From: Pipra filicauda
Taxonomy: Eukaryota; Chordata; Aves; Passeriformes; Pipridae
Reading direction: 5' to 3'
Assembly: GCF_003945595.2 (NCBI RefSeq)
Contig: NW_024104365.1
Location: forward strand, 6,047,049 to 6,111,048
DNA: 64,000 nt
Shown: piece by piece, positions 1-11,390 of the stretch
Layout of the letters: each line of letters begins with the position of its first letter
Numbering within the stretch: position 1 is the first letter of the stretch
Translations under genes and position numbers: made by a program
The notes under the pieces: model-generated
Databases searched by the model: none
What the model was told of the DNA's origin: nothing
The model's input: only the letters and a program-made list of their open reading frames with translations

Positions 1-50
1 TTTCTCAAGTATTTTCTGTCTATTTTTCTCATTTTCTGACATGCGACTGG

Positions 51-375
51 TGTCGCAGTTTGAGGGGTTTCTGGGGAGTCACTGCCAGCTGCTCTGTGAA
101 GGTTTTCAGGGCTGGAATCACCCCCCCGCCGCCCGTCCCTCGTGGCAGGGACAGGCGGCGGAGGTACTTAAGCCAGGAGACAGAGACCACGCAGCACGCA
201 GGGAATCCAGCAGCGAAGAAGAGCCTTTATTCAAATTTCCCGCAGCTTATAAGGGCTGCTGGGCCAAAGAGGGGATTGGCCATTTGGCTAGCCAATGCAA
301 GGAGACAATATAATAACTATGGCAACACAGAAACCAATCGGAGACAAGTGAATTAACAGCTTCCAAACCCCGACA
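51..375 (-). mobile_element. Solo LTR of an endogenous retrovirus (compact alpha/betaretrovirus-like)
   Basis: Seen: the block is bounded by imperfect terminal inverted repeats, TGTCGCAGTTTG at the left edge and TGTCGGGGTTTG read inward from the right edge (10 of 12 match), giving the TG...CA ends of an LTR. On the minus strand there is a TATA box (CTTATAAG, 254-247) and an AATAAA (231-226) only about 20 nt downstream, followed by a GC-rich leader. Flanks 45-50 (GACTGG) and 376-381 (TACTGG) match at 5 of 6 bases and are read as a target-site duplication. Neither flank holds a primer-binding site, polypurine tract or retroviral coding sequence. Known: TATA and AATAAA packed together upstream of a short R region is typical of avian leukosis-type LTRs. 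Inferred: a solo LTR left by LTR-LTR recombination. Family name not recognised. Confidence 0.8.
226..254 (-). promoter_or_regulatory. LTR core promoter and polyadenylation signal
   Basis: Minus-strand TATA box CTTATAAG at 254-247 followed by AATAAA at 231-226. With the usual 25-30 nt from TATA to start site, transcription would begin near 222, so the poly(A) signal would lie just upstream of R, as in avian leukosis-type viruses. It is upstream of no visible retroviral gene. Confidence 0.55.
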
Positions 376-470
376 TACTGGCATTACTTTCAGTGTTATT
401 TAAAAATGAAAATTAACTTGGTATGCCTATGTTTCTTATTTATACTATGATCCATTTGCCCTTTGGGAAA

Positions 471-1614
471 AGCTGAGGAACTTTAGAAGAGTATAAATTT
501 ACAAAAAACATTGTAATTTTTTTTTCCAATTATTGTATTAGTTTTGCACACATGGGCCACTACCTGTCTTTTTTCAGAGTCTTCTTAAACTGGAAGGACA
601 GAAGAAAAGAAAGACCGTAATTTGCTATTCACTCTAACATACTTTAAACTCTTCAAGAGGCTGTCTTACACTGCACTGCACTGGGAAGTTTGATATGGAA
701 TACCACTTCTGAACCTCAGCTAATCCATCACCTGGTGGCAGGCTGCACACAGTTAGCATTAAAAGAGAACTTCATCTGTCAGATTCAGATAAGAATCTAT
801 ATATATTTGTTCATTTTAAGAAACTTTGAAAACAGGTATAAACAACTACTACAAGACATCACTGTAAGGTTCGACATTATTTGTCAGTGTACTGCAGGGG
901 ATACCAATTTAGAGTCACCACATCATTAGACATTATTGAACTGTTCCAGTGTACACAATGGTACAAAAAAATATGGTCTCAGCTACTACACAAAGTGTAG
1001 CCATGCCTGTACTGAGAACATCTTAATTCTGTGCTAGTGCTGCAGCGAGCCCTATAGAATTAGTGATGCCAGATAGCTTGGCTGTTGCTGTCAAGATTCA
1101 TGAGAGTTCTTAATATGAGAAATGAAGATTCTTCTTCTTTCTCATAAAAGAGAGTTAAATACTTAAATACAAGATAAGAAAGCATTATTCATTACACTGT
1201 TCTTCTAAATTGATCACTTAGATGGTTCAAAAGAACTAAAAAGCTGAGATGTGATACAATGCTTAGAGACATCAAAGATCTTCTGCAGCTCCCGTCTTTA
1301 GTGACCAAAGAGCATATTCTCTAAAAAAGGTAAGTTTTCTAGTCTCTCCTCAGAAGTTCCCCAAACTACTGCAAATATAGTGTAAATGGGTTTTGATATA
1401 AAATTCCATCTCCTTGGAGGTAAACCTCATAAGAACTCAGCCTCGAATTTGCATTATCCCGGATTCATTCCTAAACTCCAAATCTGATTTGTTTTTTAAA
1501 TCCTTTTCTTCATTCTTCCTGTGGTATTGCAATAAAATATGAAGAAAATGCTCTGTATCAGAGCAGAAATCACTGTATTTGGCAGGAATCTGCTTTCTTG
1601 TAGTTCAAAACACC
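471..1614. other. Unannotated AT-rich sequence between the duplication copies
   Basis: No repeat, RNA gene or exon recognised. The 79-codon open frame at 690-929 has no coding character and is taken as chance. Confidence 0.5.
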
Positions 1615-1752
1615 CTCCTCAAATATTTTTCATCTATTTTTCTCCTTTTCTGACATATCGTCATTATTTTCAGGGTTCCTTACAAATGAAAAGTTAACTC
1701 GATATGTCTATAGTCTGTTTCTTATTTATCCTATGATCCCTTTACTCCGGAA
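1615..1752 (+). repeat. Direct duplication, copy B (empty site for the LTR)
   Basis: Diverged copy of bases 1-50 plus 382-470. Where copy A has the LTR flanked by ACTGG on both sides, this copy reads straight through (GACATATCGTCATTATTTTC). Homology fades after about 1,752. No coding content. Confidence 0.6.
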
Positions 1753-3403
1753 AAATTATTTGTATTGGAGCATTTTCATGCCTACTTCCTTAGTTATGCA
1801 GAAGATTTTTTTTATATCTGTGAGTTTCTTATTAATATATTTCATTCAATGATGATGAAATGTCAAATCATTCTGAACCCATTTCAATTTAAATCTTAGA
1901 AATAAATTTGATAAAAGATTGATCATTGTTCTCTTATTTTCTAGAAAAATTCTGATCCTTTAAATATTCAAATGTATCTTGATTTTGTTTTTATACCTGG
2001 TCTAAATGCCAGATTTTAAATATTGTGAAATTTAAATTTTTAAATATCTTCTTAATTAGTGTATTCAACACTTTTGATCTGCGGGCCAGGACTGATGAGG
2101 ACTTCCTCTAACTCAAAGTTTTCCATCCCTTTCAGTATGGCTGTATTTTCTGTGTGAACTAAAGGAAAAGTGTTTCTCAACACAGTGTTTAGACACTGGA
2201 CTACTTACTGGTACAGTCAGAGCATGTTTTTGGCAGGACATTTGTTTTACAACACTTTCTTCTTGATTGTGCAAGGTCTAGGTTGGAATTATTGGTTGGA
2301 CTATCAGAAACCAAAACCATCTCACAAATTGATTTTATTCTGGAGGAACAGGCTCTTAGATTCTGCTGTTTACCCAACAATCTAGTTTTGGTAGAAAAAT
2401 AAGTTTTATAGGAAAGTTTTTAGGTAAAGACTGATTCCCCATTAAGATCATTCTGAAAAAGATAAAACACAAACCACTTTTGTTAAAGCTTTACAGATGC
2501 AAAGGTCTGAAGAGTGCATATAAATCAAAGCATTATTTTGCATATTTGAGAAATATGCCTAATACCATTTACATACTTTGCTCTTTTTTCATGTTTTTCT
2601 TTTTTTAATTAACACATTCTTTTCATGTTTTTCTCTGAGAATCTTTCCACAGAAGAATGTGTGTATTAAAATTATGAAATCTTTCATCTTCATGAGAACT
2701 TAGTCATTTTTCAGAATACACTTTGAAAACATTTGCTAACACCATTTGTGTGGTGATTCCTTTATAGGTTAGGAAATAAGAAACTTTCTTAGATAACACG
2801 TCTGTCTTAAAATCTTTGCTAAGGTGATGCTGGAATTGTAGTTAGCAACAGAAGGACAAGCATGTAATGTAACATTACATAAAATTGCAAAAGTTATGCC
2901 TGGGAAGAAAAAAGTAATGTATTTGAAATTTCTGATATCTACCATTCACGAAAATTATGAAGTATATTTCTCAAATGGAGGGGAAAATGTCACAAAGTAT
3001 AATTAATTTTGTAATTCTATTCATTTGCAAGGATATTAGTTTAGATGTATGTACTATACTGAGGAGACACTGACACCGCAGAAGAAGGTAGAAAAAAAGA
3101 AGTGACCTTCTTTCCTAAAAATAGTAGCATTGTGGAGTGTCAGACCATTACATAATAGATTTTATAGAAGGCTTATTTCTAGGAAATAATAGTGGAGGAA
3201 AATATTCAGGTCTACTCTGCACCCCAAAACTGAACCCTGCTTGCAAGTTGCTTACATGCATTAGATACTACACTGTGTAACCATTGAATAATTCTTGGTG
3301 CTAATCTTGTTTGGCAGACCTTTTCTCTACTAAATAGTTGTGTTTGGATACCTTTTATTATGTGTAAAACCTCTGAAGTCAGTGTGTACTCAGGGGTACA
3401 CTA
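1753..3403. other. Unannotated AT-rich sequence
   Basis: No recognisable element. A short palindrome (ATGTAATGT-A-ACATTACAT, near 2,862-2,880) is present but isolated. Confidence 0.5.
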
Positions 3404-3498
3404 TGTTTTTTTTGTGGGTTTGTTTGGTTTGTTTTGGTTTGTTTTGGTTTGGGGTGTTTGTTTGTTTTTGTTTGTTGTTTGTTTTATTTTGTTTTTCA
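3404..3498 (+). repeat. Degenerate (GTTT)n / (GGTTT)n simple repeat
   Basis: T/G-only tract of repeated GTTT, GGTTT and TTTG units, with few other bases. A simple repeat or low-complexity tract; the adjoining sequence shows no element it could be the tail of. Confidence 0.75.
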
Positions 3499-6480
3499 TG
3501 CTAGCAAGGTCTAATTTACTACCTGATTAAGACTTAGAAAATTTACAATTCCTCATGCAGGAACTTATTGACATGACCTGCTGGTGAGGAATTTACAAGA
3601 CAGCTGGAGAAGTTATGACCTCTTGATGACATAATGAGCTCTATCCCTACCTTGCTGTTTTGCTGCCTTCCAGCTTTGCATTTTTCTAGACTTTTTACCT
3701 TTTCATGTCACTATTTTTCTCTTTAATTTTGGAGTCTGTTTACCAGAGTTCCAGTCTTTTGTTTCTTCTTTTTTTTGATATTTCATGGTCTTAACTCTGA
3801 CACTTGTCCAAAGCTCAACAAATTTTTCCTAAAGTAAATCTAAACAGGTGCCATGGCTGTGATTTGGAAAACCAGCTTATAGGCCCTGTCATCTGAACAC
3901 TGGCTTCTAAGGAAAATAAAAAGTGAGAAAGCAAACATATGAGTTGGCTGCAGTTGACTGGACTTTTCAAGGATGTATTCTAAAGAGAGCAAAGGAAATT
4001 TAACCATCCCTGCAGGTCTTCATCTCCAGCCCTTAGATTTTCCTGTTTGTTCCCACCCTGTAATAATTATCCAGACCACAATTCTGTCACCAAACCCTCC
4101 TGCTTTGTACCTAATCTGCTTCTTATAGTATTTCAAGGCAGTAATTGATGAAGTTGTTTTGCTGATTGTTGAATTACATGGTACCACTGCCTTGCTTTAG
4201 CTCATTGCACATATGAATGTGGAGGATTATGTCCAGGAGAAGAGTCAGGTACTACATGTCACCAGTTTTACTGCCACAGACACACTTCTCTTTTCTTTGC
4301 AGTTAGCAGCTTACGCCAAAAGCATCTCAGTATTAAGATATTTAAATATATTTTTAGGTCATTCTACTGCCAGCTTAGCTGGCCTTTACATTGCTTAAGA
4401 TTTGGTCCATAAACAGTGATAACGAGAACTTCGGCCTCTCTCCTCCTTCTGGTTTTAAATAATTCATATACATATTTTTTTTTCCTTCCTTGAATTACAT
4501 GCTGGCAAAATGCCTAGTAATTCTAAAGAGTCTGTATGCTGATGTTTATCACAGGACACCATTGAGATCACAAAACAGAATTGCTGATTTTCATCAAAAA
4601 TTAATTTCAGAAAGAAGATAGTTGCAAGCACCACTTTAAGCAGAGGCATAGAGTGTTTTCTGCTGGTAATTTTGATGTTAATACCTAGGGAAGCATATAA
4701 TTCTGCTTTTATAACCATTAATCATGTGCTGAAAATTTTCAGAGAAACTTGTTTTTTCCCAAATATTTTCTTTGATTTAATTAAGCATCATTTTGTAGCA
4801 AGTGTTCTAAAAAAAAAAAAGCAGCAGCATATTATATCCTTCCCCTCAAAAAAACCCCAACAAAAGCAGCAGCAACAAAAAAATCAAACACACCAATCAA
4901 AAAACCTCAACAAAAAATCATGGGCTTAAAATAGTTGGTTGTTCTGAAAACAAATGGGTTGATTTATTTTGTTCTTCTTTTTAGCATGAGATGTGTGATG
5001 TGCTATTTCTAAATAAATGGTGCCATAAGACAAGCATATGTTGTTCTATATCATGCACTGCAGGTGCTGCATTACCAGCTTGCATAATGTGCCACCTGAA
5101 ACTCAGAGAAGCAATTTTCTTTAAAATGCCAGATTGTGGAGGCCTAGCTCATGCTGATAAGCACCTACTGACGCAAGAAGTTCCATTAAAGCCCCTCCTT
5201 TCAAATAAGTGCTAACTTACATGAGTAAGTTTTATAGGCCATCTCCTAGCTTCCAGTGTATTTTGGCATTAAAAAATCACATACTGACTCATATATTTTT
5301 AGATCCTCTATCCATATAAAACTATGTAGAATATGGAACATATTGGCAAGTATCTAGGATTTAAAACATTACAATATTTATTATATTAAATCTTATAAGT
5401 ATTAAATCCAAAAGACCTCTGCTGTATATGTAGTCTTTTAGTTATAATAATGTTGAACCTTATTGATATATAGATCAGGCAGCTGCTTAGGTAGATGACA
5501 AGACAGACTTACATATACTTACCGTATATCAAGGAGAGAGAGTCTAAGGCAGATAGTAACAGCATCTAATAGGGAAAGTAGGTAGGAAACTGATGTTAGT
5601 TTTCTGGCCCAGACATGTAATTTGAGTTTGTATTATAAAATACTATGGTTCTCCATTTATAGAATGTGGAATTCTGCTGTGCTGCCTGTGATAAACTGTT
5701 TTAATCTGTACTGAAATGATTCTTGTTGAGCTCTTCCCAAGTCTACTGCTTTCAGAATTTGAGTTTCTTGTGATAGAGACCACTGCAGATTTATTTAGTG
5801 TAACATGAATTTTCTGCCTATACAACAAAAAAGACATTCTAAAATTATTATTTTGTTGCTAGGTTTTGCAAGTCTTCTCACACCAGTACTATAGACAATT
5901 GTGGAGGAAACTAGACCAGATTTAGACTGAATTAGTAAATTAGTCCTGAATTACCTAGATTTGAAAGCAGCCTTTAAAAGGAACCACAGTTCTGGAAGCT
6001 GTAATGAAAATGAGGGCAATTCACAATGTCAACATGGAGGCATAATGGTTGTAATCTAGAACGAACCAAACAAACGTAGGTCCAATTGCTGAAGTTGTGG
6101 GTAATGCAAGTATTACAGAGGAAATAATGCAAAATTCTTCCAAACTTCTCTCACTGTGCTTCTGACGGAAGAATGCATGGCATATGATCATCATCAGGAG
6201 AACTTAATACAAATTATCCAGTGCAATGCAGAACTAACATTTTATGCATTACCTTAAGTGACATAGCATTGCTTCCTGGATGATAATTGCAGGGTTTGTG
6301 TACTCAGCTAGTTTTTGACAATGGCTGTACAAAGACACCATTTTTCATTATTAGATAAGGACTGAGCCACATGGTATAGGGTAAAGTATATGGAGCTTCT
6401 GATATTTCAGTAGGATTTCTCTTAAAAGAATATTCTGTCTCACCTCTTCACTCATGTGATTGTGTCCACATATGTTTACA
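3499..6480. other. Unannotated AT-rich sequence with an A-rich low-complexity tract
   Basis: No gene or named repeat recognised. An A/C-rich low-complexity tract (runs of A broken by C and CAG) occupies about 4,808-4,918. Open frames here are at most 85 codons and look random. Confidence 0.5.
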
Positions 6481-6604
6481 TAAAAACTTATGCATATGTA
6501 TACATTTTTATACATATAAAACACATAATAGCTGTGTAGTATGTGCACTGTGTATGTATACTATATATGCATATTTGCACATATGCATGCATACATATAT
6601 ATAT
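6481..6604. repeat. Purine-pyrimidine alternating AT/TG-rich tract
   Basis: Stretch built of ATGCATATGTATAC-like alternating units ending in ATATATATAT. It is a degenerate (CA/TA)n microsatellite lying directly before a GC-richer block. Confidence 0.6.
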
Positions 6605-6879
6605 TGTTAAGGAAACTTCCCTGTCTGACCACCCAGGAGCCACTCTGGCAGTCACTCTCACACCACCTGAGCTGGAACTGAAGTCCCTTCACAGCTACAC
6701 CTCCCACACTCATGGAGTCAGACAGGTTTCCTTATCAGCTTGACCCCAGGCTTCCCACAGCAGACTCTCAGACATCAAGATCCTTAAAATAATTTAATCA
6801 TTGTGCAATAACTAAATAACAAAGTGAAAAAAAAAAAAAGATCAGCTCAAGTTGGGTGCCCTGAAGAACAGAACCCCTG
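6605..6879. repeat. Possible LTR or repeat remnant, left of the 6,880 LTR
   Basis: GC-richer block with an abrupt left edge (TGTTAAGGAAAC) directly after the alternating AT tract and an A13 run near 6,828. Together with 8,147-8,340, which has similar composition on the far side, it may be an older repeat split by the inserted LTR. No matching TG...CA ends were found, so the class is uncertain. Confidence 0.3.
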
Positions 6880-8146
6880 TGTCGTGGTTTGAATCTTGTT
6901 TTCCCCCAGAGGCTAAAAAGTGGTAGACCCCAAGGGGTGGTAACCCCTGGAAGTTTTGAAGTTCTGTCCAATGGGCGCTCCTGCAAAAATGTAAACATAT
7001 CACAAGCACCGGAAGAGATGAGTTGTAGTTTGGTTGTTGTTGGAGTGGTGGCCATGTTGTAGAGCCACGAGAAGGGGCTCTGAGCCCCTTGGGCCCTCTG
7101 GGGCCCCCCCAGCCCCTGGCTGGGGGGGAACTGCAAAGACTTGGAACAGTGTTAGACTGGGCTAAGTGTTTGTGGTTAAGCTGGGAGATGTTTCCTTCCA
7201 CCCTGGACAGCGGAGACAGAGCAGAAAGCAGAGACAGCAGCGGTAGACGCAGCGTCCAGAGGCTCTGGCAGAGAGCCAGGACAGATAAGAACTGAACCAG
7301 AGAAGCAGAAGAGATGCAACTGAATAAGGAAGACACCGAGTTGTGTCGGAGAGCCGAGAAGGAGAGCCAGCAGCTGAGAGACAGAGTTCTGGGGGTAAGA
7401 ACTGTACCACACTCCCCAAACTCCTTTGAGACCTCCTGGAAGGAGGAAGATGATGGACTCTTGCTTGAAAGAGCCTTGAAGTGTGACATGCACTGCAGAA
7501 AGGAGCTAGAGAGCTCCGAGAGGAATGCAGAGGGGGTGACCTTGGCTCCCCCCTTGCACTGCTGCCAAGGTGGCAGCCTGAGACAGGGCACAGAGGCCCT
7601 GAAAGGAGCTTGAATCTCCTGGAGATACCAGACCGTCACGAAGACCCCCTGTGTCTTCGTGATATGACCGTGGTGGAACAACCTTGTCTGGGGTGACGTA
7701 GCCCACAGAGGAAGACCCCTTTGCCTGCGTCAAGGGGGCCGAGAGAGGCTTGGAGGCCTCCCTCGTGAGTGCTGGCAGAAATCCAGCTGTCAGCTGCTGC
7801 ATGCATGTGGAGAGGACAGATGACTGCTGTTGTAGAAGATCCTGCTGCTCCGAAGAAGGGATCTGTCCTTCTTTCCCTCCTGGACTTTTATTTGCAGGAG
7901 AGAAGAGATCTGATCCGTTGTAAATACTATATGTCATGGTAGAGATAGTTGTGATCCTGTGTATAATGTGTTATAATATTTATTTGTACAGTCATTGTAA
8001 TATATTCCCTTTCCCCACTTGGAGTCCGGTGTGTTTTTGTCTGGAAAACCCATCTCACATTAGGTTTGAGATGTGGGAGGGGGCTTAGACTAGGGAATTA
8101 GATTTTTGGGGCTAACCAAAACACCCTGGGTTTTTACACCATGACA
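6880..8146 (+). mobile_element. Solo LTR of an endogenous retrovirus, about 1.27 kb
   Basis: Seen: starts TGTCGTGGTTTGA and ends with the inverse form (the end read inward is TGTCATGGTGTAA), an imperfect terminal inverted repeat of about 10 of 13. The body is GC-rich and its last 250 bases turn AT-rich (TATAATATTTATTTGTAC near 7,970) then end in a T-rich tail. A stem-loop with 9-bp perfect arms (TCACGAAGA / TCTTCGTGA) lies at 7,636-7,662. Known: avian ERV LTRs often start TGTCGTGGTTT. No clear target-site duplication: the left flank ends CCCTG and the right begins GCCTA. No gag, pol or env is adjacent. Orientation is inferred from the TGTCGTGGTTT start and is less sure than the boundaries. 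An 840-nt antisense open frame is treated as fortuitous. Confidence 0.7.
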
Positions 8147-8345
8147 GCCTAAGTGCAAGGAAGTCTGCTAGCTGGTAGGGCCCCTGGGCCCTTTGTTTCG
8201 CAAAGGTCACCGGTTTGTGGCCTCTTGCCCCGGGCTCAGGCTTCTGCCCCATGCAATTCACACTGCAGCTTGCACACTGAGCTACCTTCACTTTATGTAT
8301 TCCTCAAAGGTACATACATATTTATAAATACATAATCATGCATAT
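8147..8345. repeat. Possible repeat remnant, right of the 6,880 LTR
   Basis: GC-rich for about 130 bases, then grading into TATA/TACATA-rich sequence near 8,310-8,360. May be the other half of the 6,605-6,879 block. No named family recognised. Confidence 0.3.
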
Positions 8346-8619
8346 ATATTATATACAGAATTTAAATCACTTAAGTGAATCTTGACTGCAAGTTGTGTTG
8401 AACCACAAGAAAACAAGCTAAAACTACTAACTGCATGCTTGTTGCCTAGGGCAACATTTTATTGGTGGATGATGTGATAAAAATAGAAACATCCTATTCT
8501 AAACTTCTATTTGTAGTCTTTTTTTTTTCTCTACAAAAAAAATTAGGGCTGTCATCATCAATATCATCCCTCGTACTGTACTTAATTCCCAGCAGATGCA
8601 TGATTATTTCACTTCTTTT
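8346..8619. other. Short unannotated interval
   Basis: AT-rich sequence leading to the 3' end of the CR1 element. A T9 and an A8 run lie near 8,520-8,540. Nothing else recognised. Confidence 0.5.
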
Positions 8620-8974
8620 CACAGAATAACAGAATCATTTAGGTTGGAAAATACCTCTGAGATTATTGAGTCCAACCTTTGGTTGATCACATGTGTGCCA
8701 TGTGTTCTTGAACATCTCCAGGGATGGTGACTCCACCACCTCCCTGAGCAGTCCATTCCAAAATGTTTAATACCCCTCTCTATGAAGAAATTTCTCCTGA
8801 TGTCCAACCAAACCTCCCCCGGCTCAGCTTGAGACTATGTCCTCTTGTCTTGTTGCTAGTTGCCTGGGAGAAGAGGCCAACCCACACCTTGCTACGACGT
8901 CCATTCAGGTAGTTATAGAGAAAGATGAGCCTGAGTCTTCTTTTCTCCAATCTAAACAATCTCAGCTCCCTAAG

Positions 8975-10442
8975 CTACTCCTCACAGGACTTGTGCTTCA
9001 GATCCTTCACCAGCTTTATTTCCCTTCTCTGGACACACTCCAGCACCTCAATGTCTTTCTTGTGAGGTGCCCAAATGCAGTACTCAAGGTGCAACCTCAT
9101 CAGTGCCAAGTACAGGGGAATAGTCACTCTTCTGATCCTGCTTGGACACATCATGCTTGATACAAGCCAGGATAGCACTGGCCTTCTTGGCTACCTGGGC
9201 ACACTGCTGGCTTACGTTCTGTTTCCACTGGGCAGTTTTCCAGCCACTCTTCTCCCAGCCCATAGTGCTGCCTGGGGTTGTTGTGTACGAGATGCAGAAC
9301 TCAGCACTTTACCTTGTTGAACCTCATATCATTGGTCTTGGCCCGCTGATCCAGCCTGATCCAACCTCTGCAGAGCCTTCCTGCCCTCCAGCAGATTAAC
9401 ATTCTCAGCCAACTTGGTCTCATTCATGAATTTACTGAGGGTACACTTGATCCCCTCATCCAGATCATCAGTGAAGATATTAAACAGAACTAGGTCCAGT
9501 ACTGAGCCCTGTGGAATATCACTAGTGACTGGACACCAACACGATGCAGCATCATTCCCCATCACTCTCTGGGCCTGGCCATCCAGCCAGTTCTTAATCA
9601 GCAAAGAGTTCATCTGTCCAAACCATGGACTGCCAGCTTTTCCAGGAGAATGTCGTGGGAGACAGTACCAAAGGTTTTGCTGAAGTCCAGGTAGACTACA
9701 TCCACAGCCTTTTCCACATCCACTAGGTGGGTAACCTGGTCATGAAAGGAGATCAGGTTGGTAAGGTTGGATTTGCTTTTCCTAAACCCATGCTGACTGG
9801 GTCAGATCACTTGGTTATTTTGTATGTGCTGTGTGATCTTACTGAAGATTATTTGTTTCATAACCTTGCCAGGCACCAAGATTAGGCTGATGGGCCTGTA
9901 GTTCCCTGGATCCAACTTTTGGCCCTTCCTGTGGATGGGCATCACATTAGCCAATTTCCAGTCATCTGAGTCCTCCTTGATTACCTGGGACTGATAATGA
10001 ATAACAGAGAGCAGCTTAAGCAGCTCTTCCACCATCTCCTTCTGTACCCTTGGATGAATCCCATCTGGTGCCATAGACTTGTGACTGTCTAAGCGGCACA
10101 ATAGGTCACTAACTATTTCCTCCTGGATTGCATGGAGCGTATATGTTCCCTATCCCTGTCTACCAGCTCAGGGGCCTGGTTGCCCTGAAGATAACCAGCC
10201 TTTCTGTTAAAGACTGAAGCAAAGAAGACGTTAAGTACCTCAGCCTTTTCCTCATCTTTGGTGACAATTTTTCTCCCAATGTAGAATAAAGAATGAAGAG
10301 TCTCTTTGACCCTAGTTTTGTTGTTTAAGTATTTATAGAAACACTTTTTATTGTCTTTCACAGCAGTGGTCAGATTGAGTTCCAGCTGAGTGTTCACCTT
10401 TCTAATTTTCTTTCTACATGACCTAATGACATCCTTGTACAC
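8975..10442 (-). pseudogene. CR1 reverse transcriptase, decayed
   Basis: Read 10,442 to 8,975 on the minus strand in several broken frames. First is the pre-RT linker with LELNLTTAVKDNKKCFYKYL and KAEVLNVFFASVFN. Next come HKSMAPDGIHPRV and PGNYRPISLI (RT finger region). [20 protein letters not shown] (motif B region) follows at 9,613-9,329, and [20 protein letters not shown] in the C-terminal part. The catalytic FADD box of CR1 is replaced by FMNE just before TKL, so the polymerase would be dead even without the frameshifts. Known: CR1 RT copies its own mRNA at a nicked target. No sign of host use. Confidence 0.85.
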
Positions 10443-10469
10443 TTCCTTAGTTGTCTACCCTTTTATCCA

Positions 10470-11390
10470 AAGGTCATACACGTTCTTTTTTGACCTGAAT
10501 TCCTGTGAAAGCTCCCTGTTCACCCACACCAATATTCTTCCCCACCAGCTTGTCTTTTAGCACACGGGGACAGCCTGCTTCTGAGCCTTCAAGATTTCTT
10601 TCTTCAATTACCTCCAGTCTGCATGGACCCCTTTGCTGCTGAAAACTCTTTCCCAAGGTACTCTTCAAACCAGTGTCCTGAATAGGCAAAAGTCTGCCCT
10701 TTGGAAGTCCAAGGTAGAGGTTTTGTTGACTCCCTTCCTTACTTTACCAAGAATTGAAAAATCTATAATTTCATGGTTGTTGTGTCCAAGACGGCCTCCC
10801 TCCACATCTCCCACCAGCCCTTCTCTGTTTGTAAGCAGCAGGTCGAGTGGGGCAACCCCCTGGAAGGCTCACTTACCACCTGTGTCAAGAAGTTGTCTTT
10901 CATACATTCTAGGAACCTCCTAGACTGCCCCCTCTCCACTGTGTTGAGTTTCTAGAAGACATCCAGCAAGTTAAACTCTCCCACAAGAACAGAGGCTAGT
11001 GATCAGCCAGCCGCTTATAGAATAGTTCATCTGCCTCTTCAGCCTAGTTGGTTGGTATATAACACACTCCCAGCAGGATATCTGCCTTGTTAGCTTGCCC
11101 CTTCTATCTTATTTATGGGCACTCAACCTTATCATCACTGGCCTTGAGCTCTATGCAGTCAAAATACTTCCTAATATACAGAGCCATATCGCATTCTTTC
11201 TTTCCTCACCCGTCTCTTTTGAAGAGTGTGTAGCCATCCATTGAAGCACTCCAGTCGTGCAAGTCATCCCACCATATTTCTGTAATGGTGCCCATGTCAT
11301 ATCTTGCTGCACAGTGGCCTCCAGCTCCTATTTGTTACCCATTCCACGTGTATGGGTAGGTGCACTTAAGCTGGGCTTCATCTTTCTGCT
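10470..11390 (-). pseudogene. CR1 AP-like endonuclease, decayed
   Basis: The minus strand, read from 11,390, corresponds to the CR1 endonuclease region: the segments coding for the WWDDS-, DGY- and NHPDICW-like blocks are recognisable at DNA level but frame-broken. The conserved catalytic SDH box near 10,750-10,790 reads HNNHEI instead of HSDHEM, losing the Asp. Only the far 5' end of the ORF is missing. Confidence 0.7.

Larger units (their letters stand above)
1..470 (+). repeat. Direct duplication, copy A (interrupted by the LTR at 51-375)
   Basis: Bases 1-50 plus 382-470 align with about 1,615-1,752 at roughly 75-80% by eye. Shared landmarks are CTATTTTTCT, TTTTCTGACAT, the ATGAAAA-TTAACT-G-TATG stretch, and TTTCTTATTTAT-CTATGATCC. 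Copy A carries the LTR plus its target duplication; copy B does not. The duplication probably continues left of the window. It could be an old tandem segmental duplication or two copies of an unrecognised interspersed repeat. Confidence 0.6.
8620..11390 (-). mobile_element. CR1 LINE, long copy with endonuclease and RT remnants
   Basis: Minus-strand CR1 of about 2.77 kb, the longest LINE here. On the plus strand it begins with the inverted CR1 tail (ACAGAATAACAGAATCATTT, then GGTTGGAAAATACC), continues through the 3' end of the coding region, the RT, the linker (10,113-10,442) and the endonuclease, and stops at about 11,390 near the start of the endonuclease. Frames are broken by stops and shifts throughout, so it is inactive. 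The 5' truncation inside the ORF is normal for CR1. Divergence suggests an old insertion. Confidence 0.9.

Noticed and set aside
2862..2880. Perfect palindrome ATGTAATGT-A-ACATTACAT
   Set aside because: Isolated, short, AT-rich; no partner copy, transposon end or RNA gene context.
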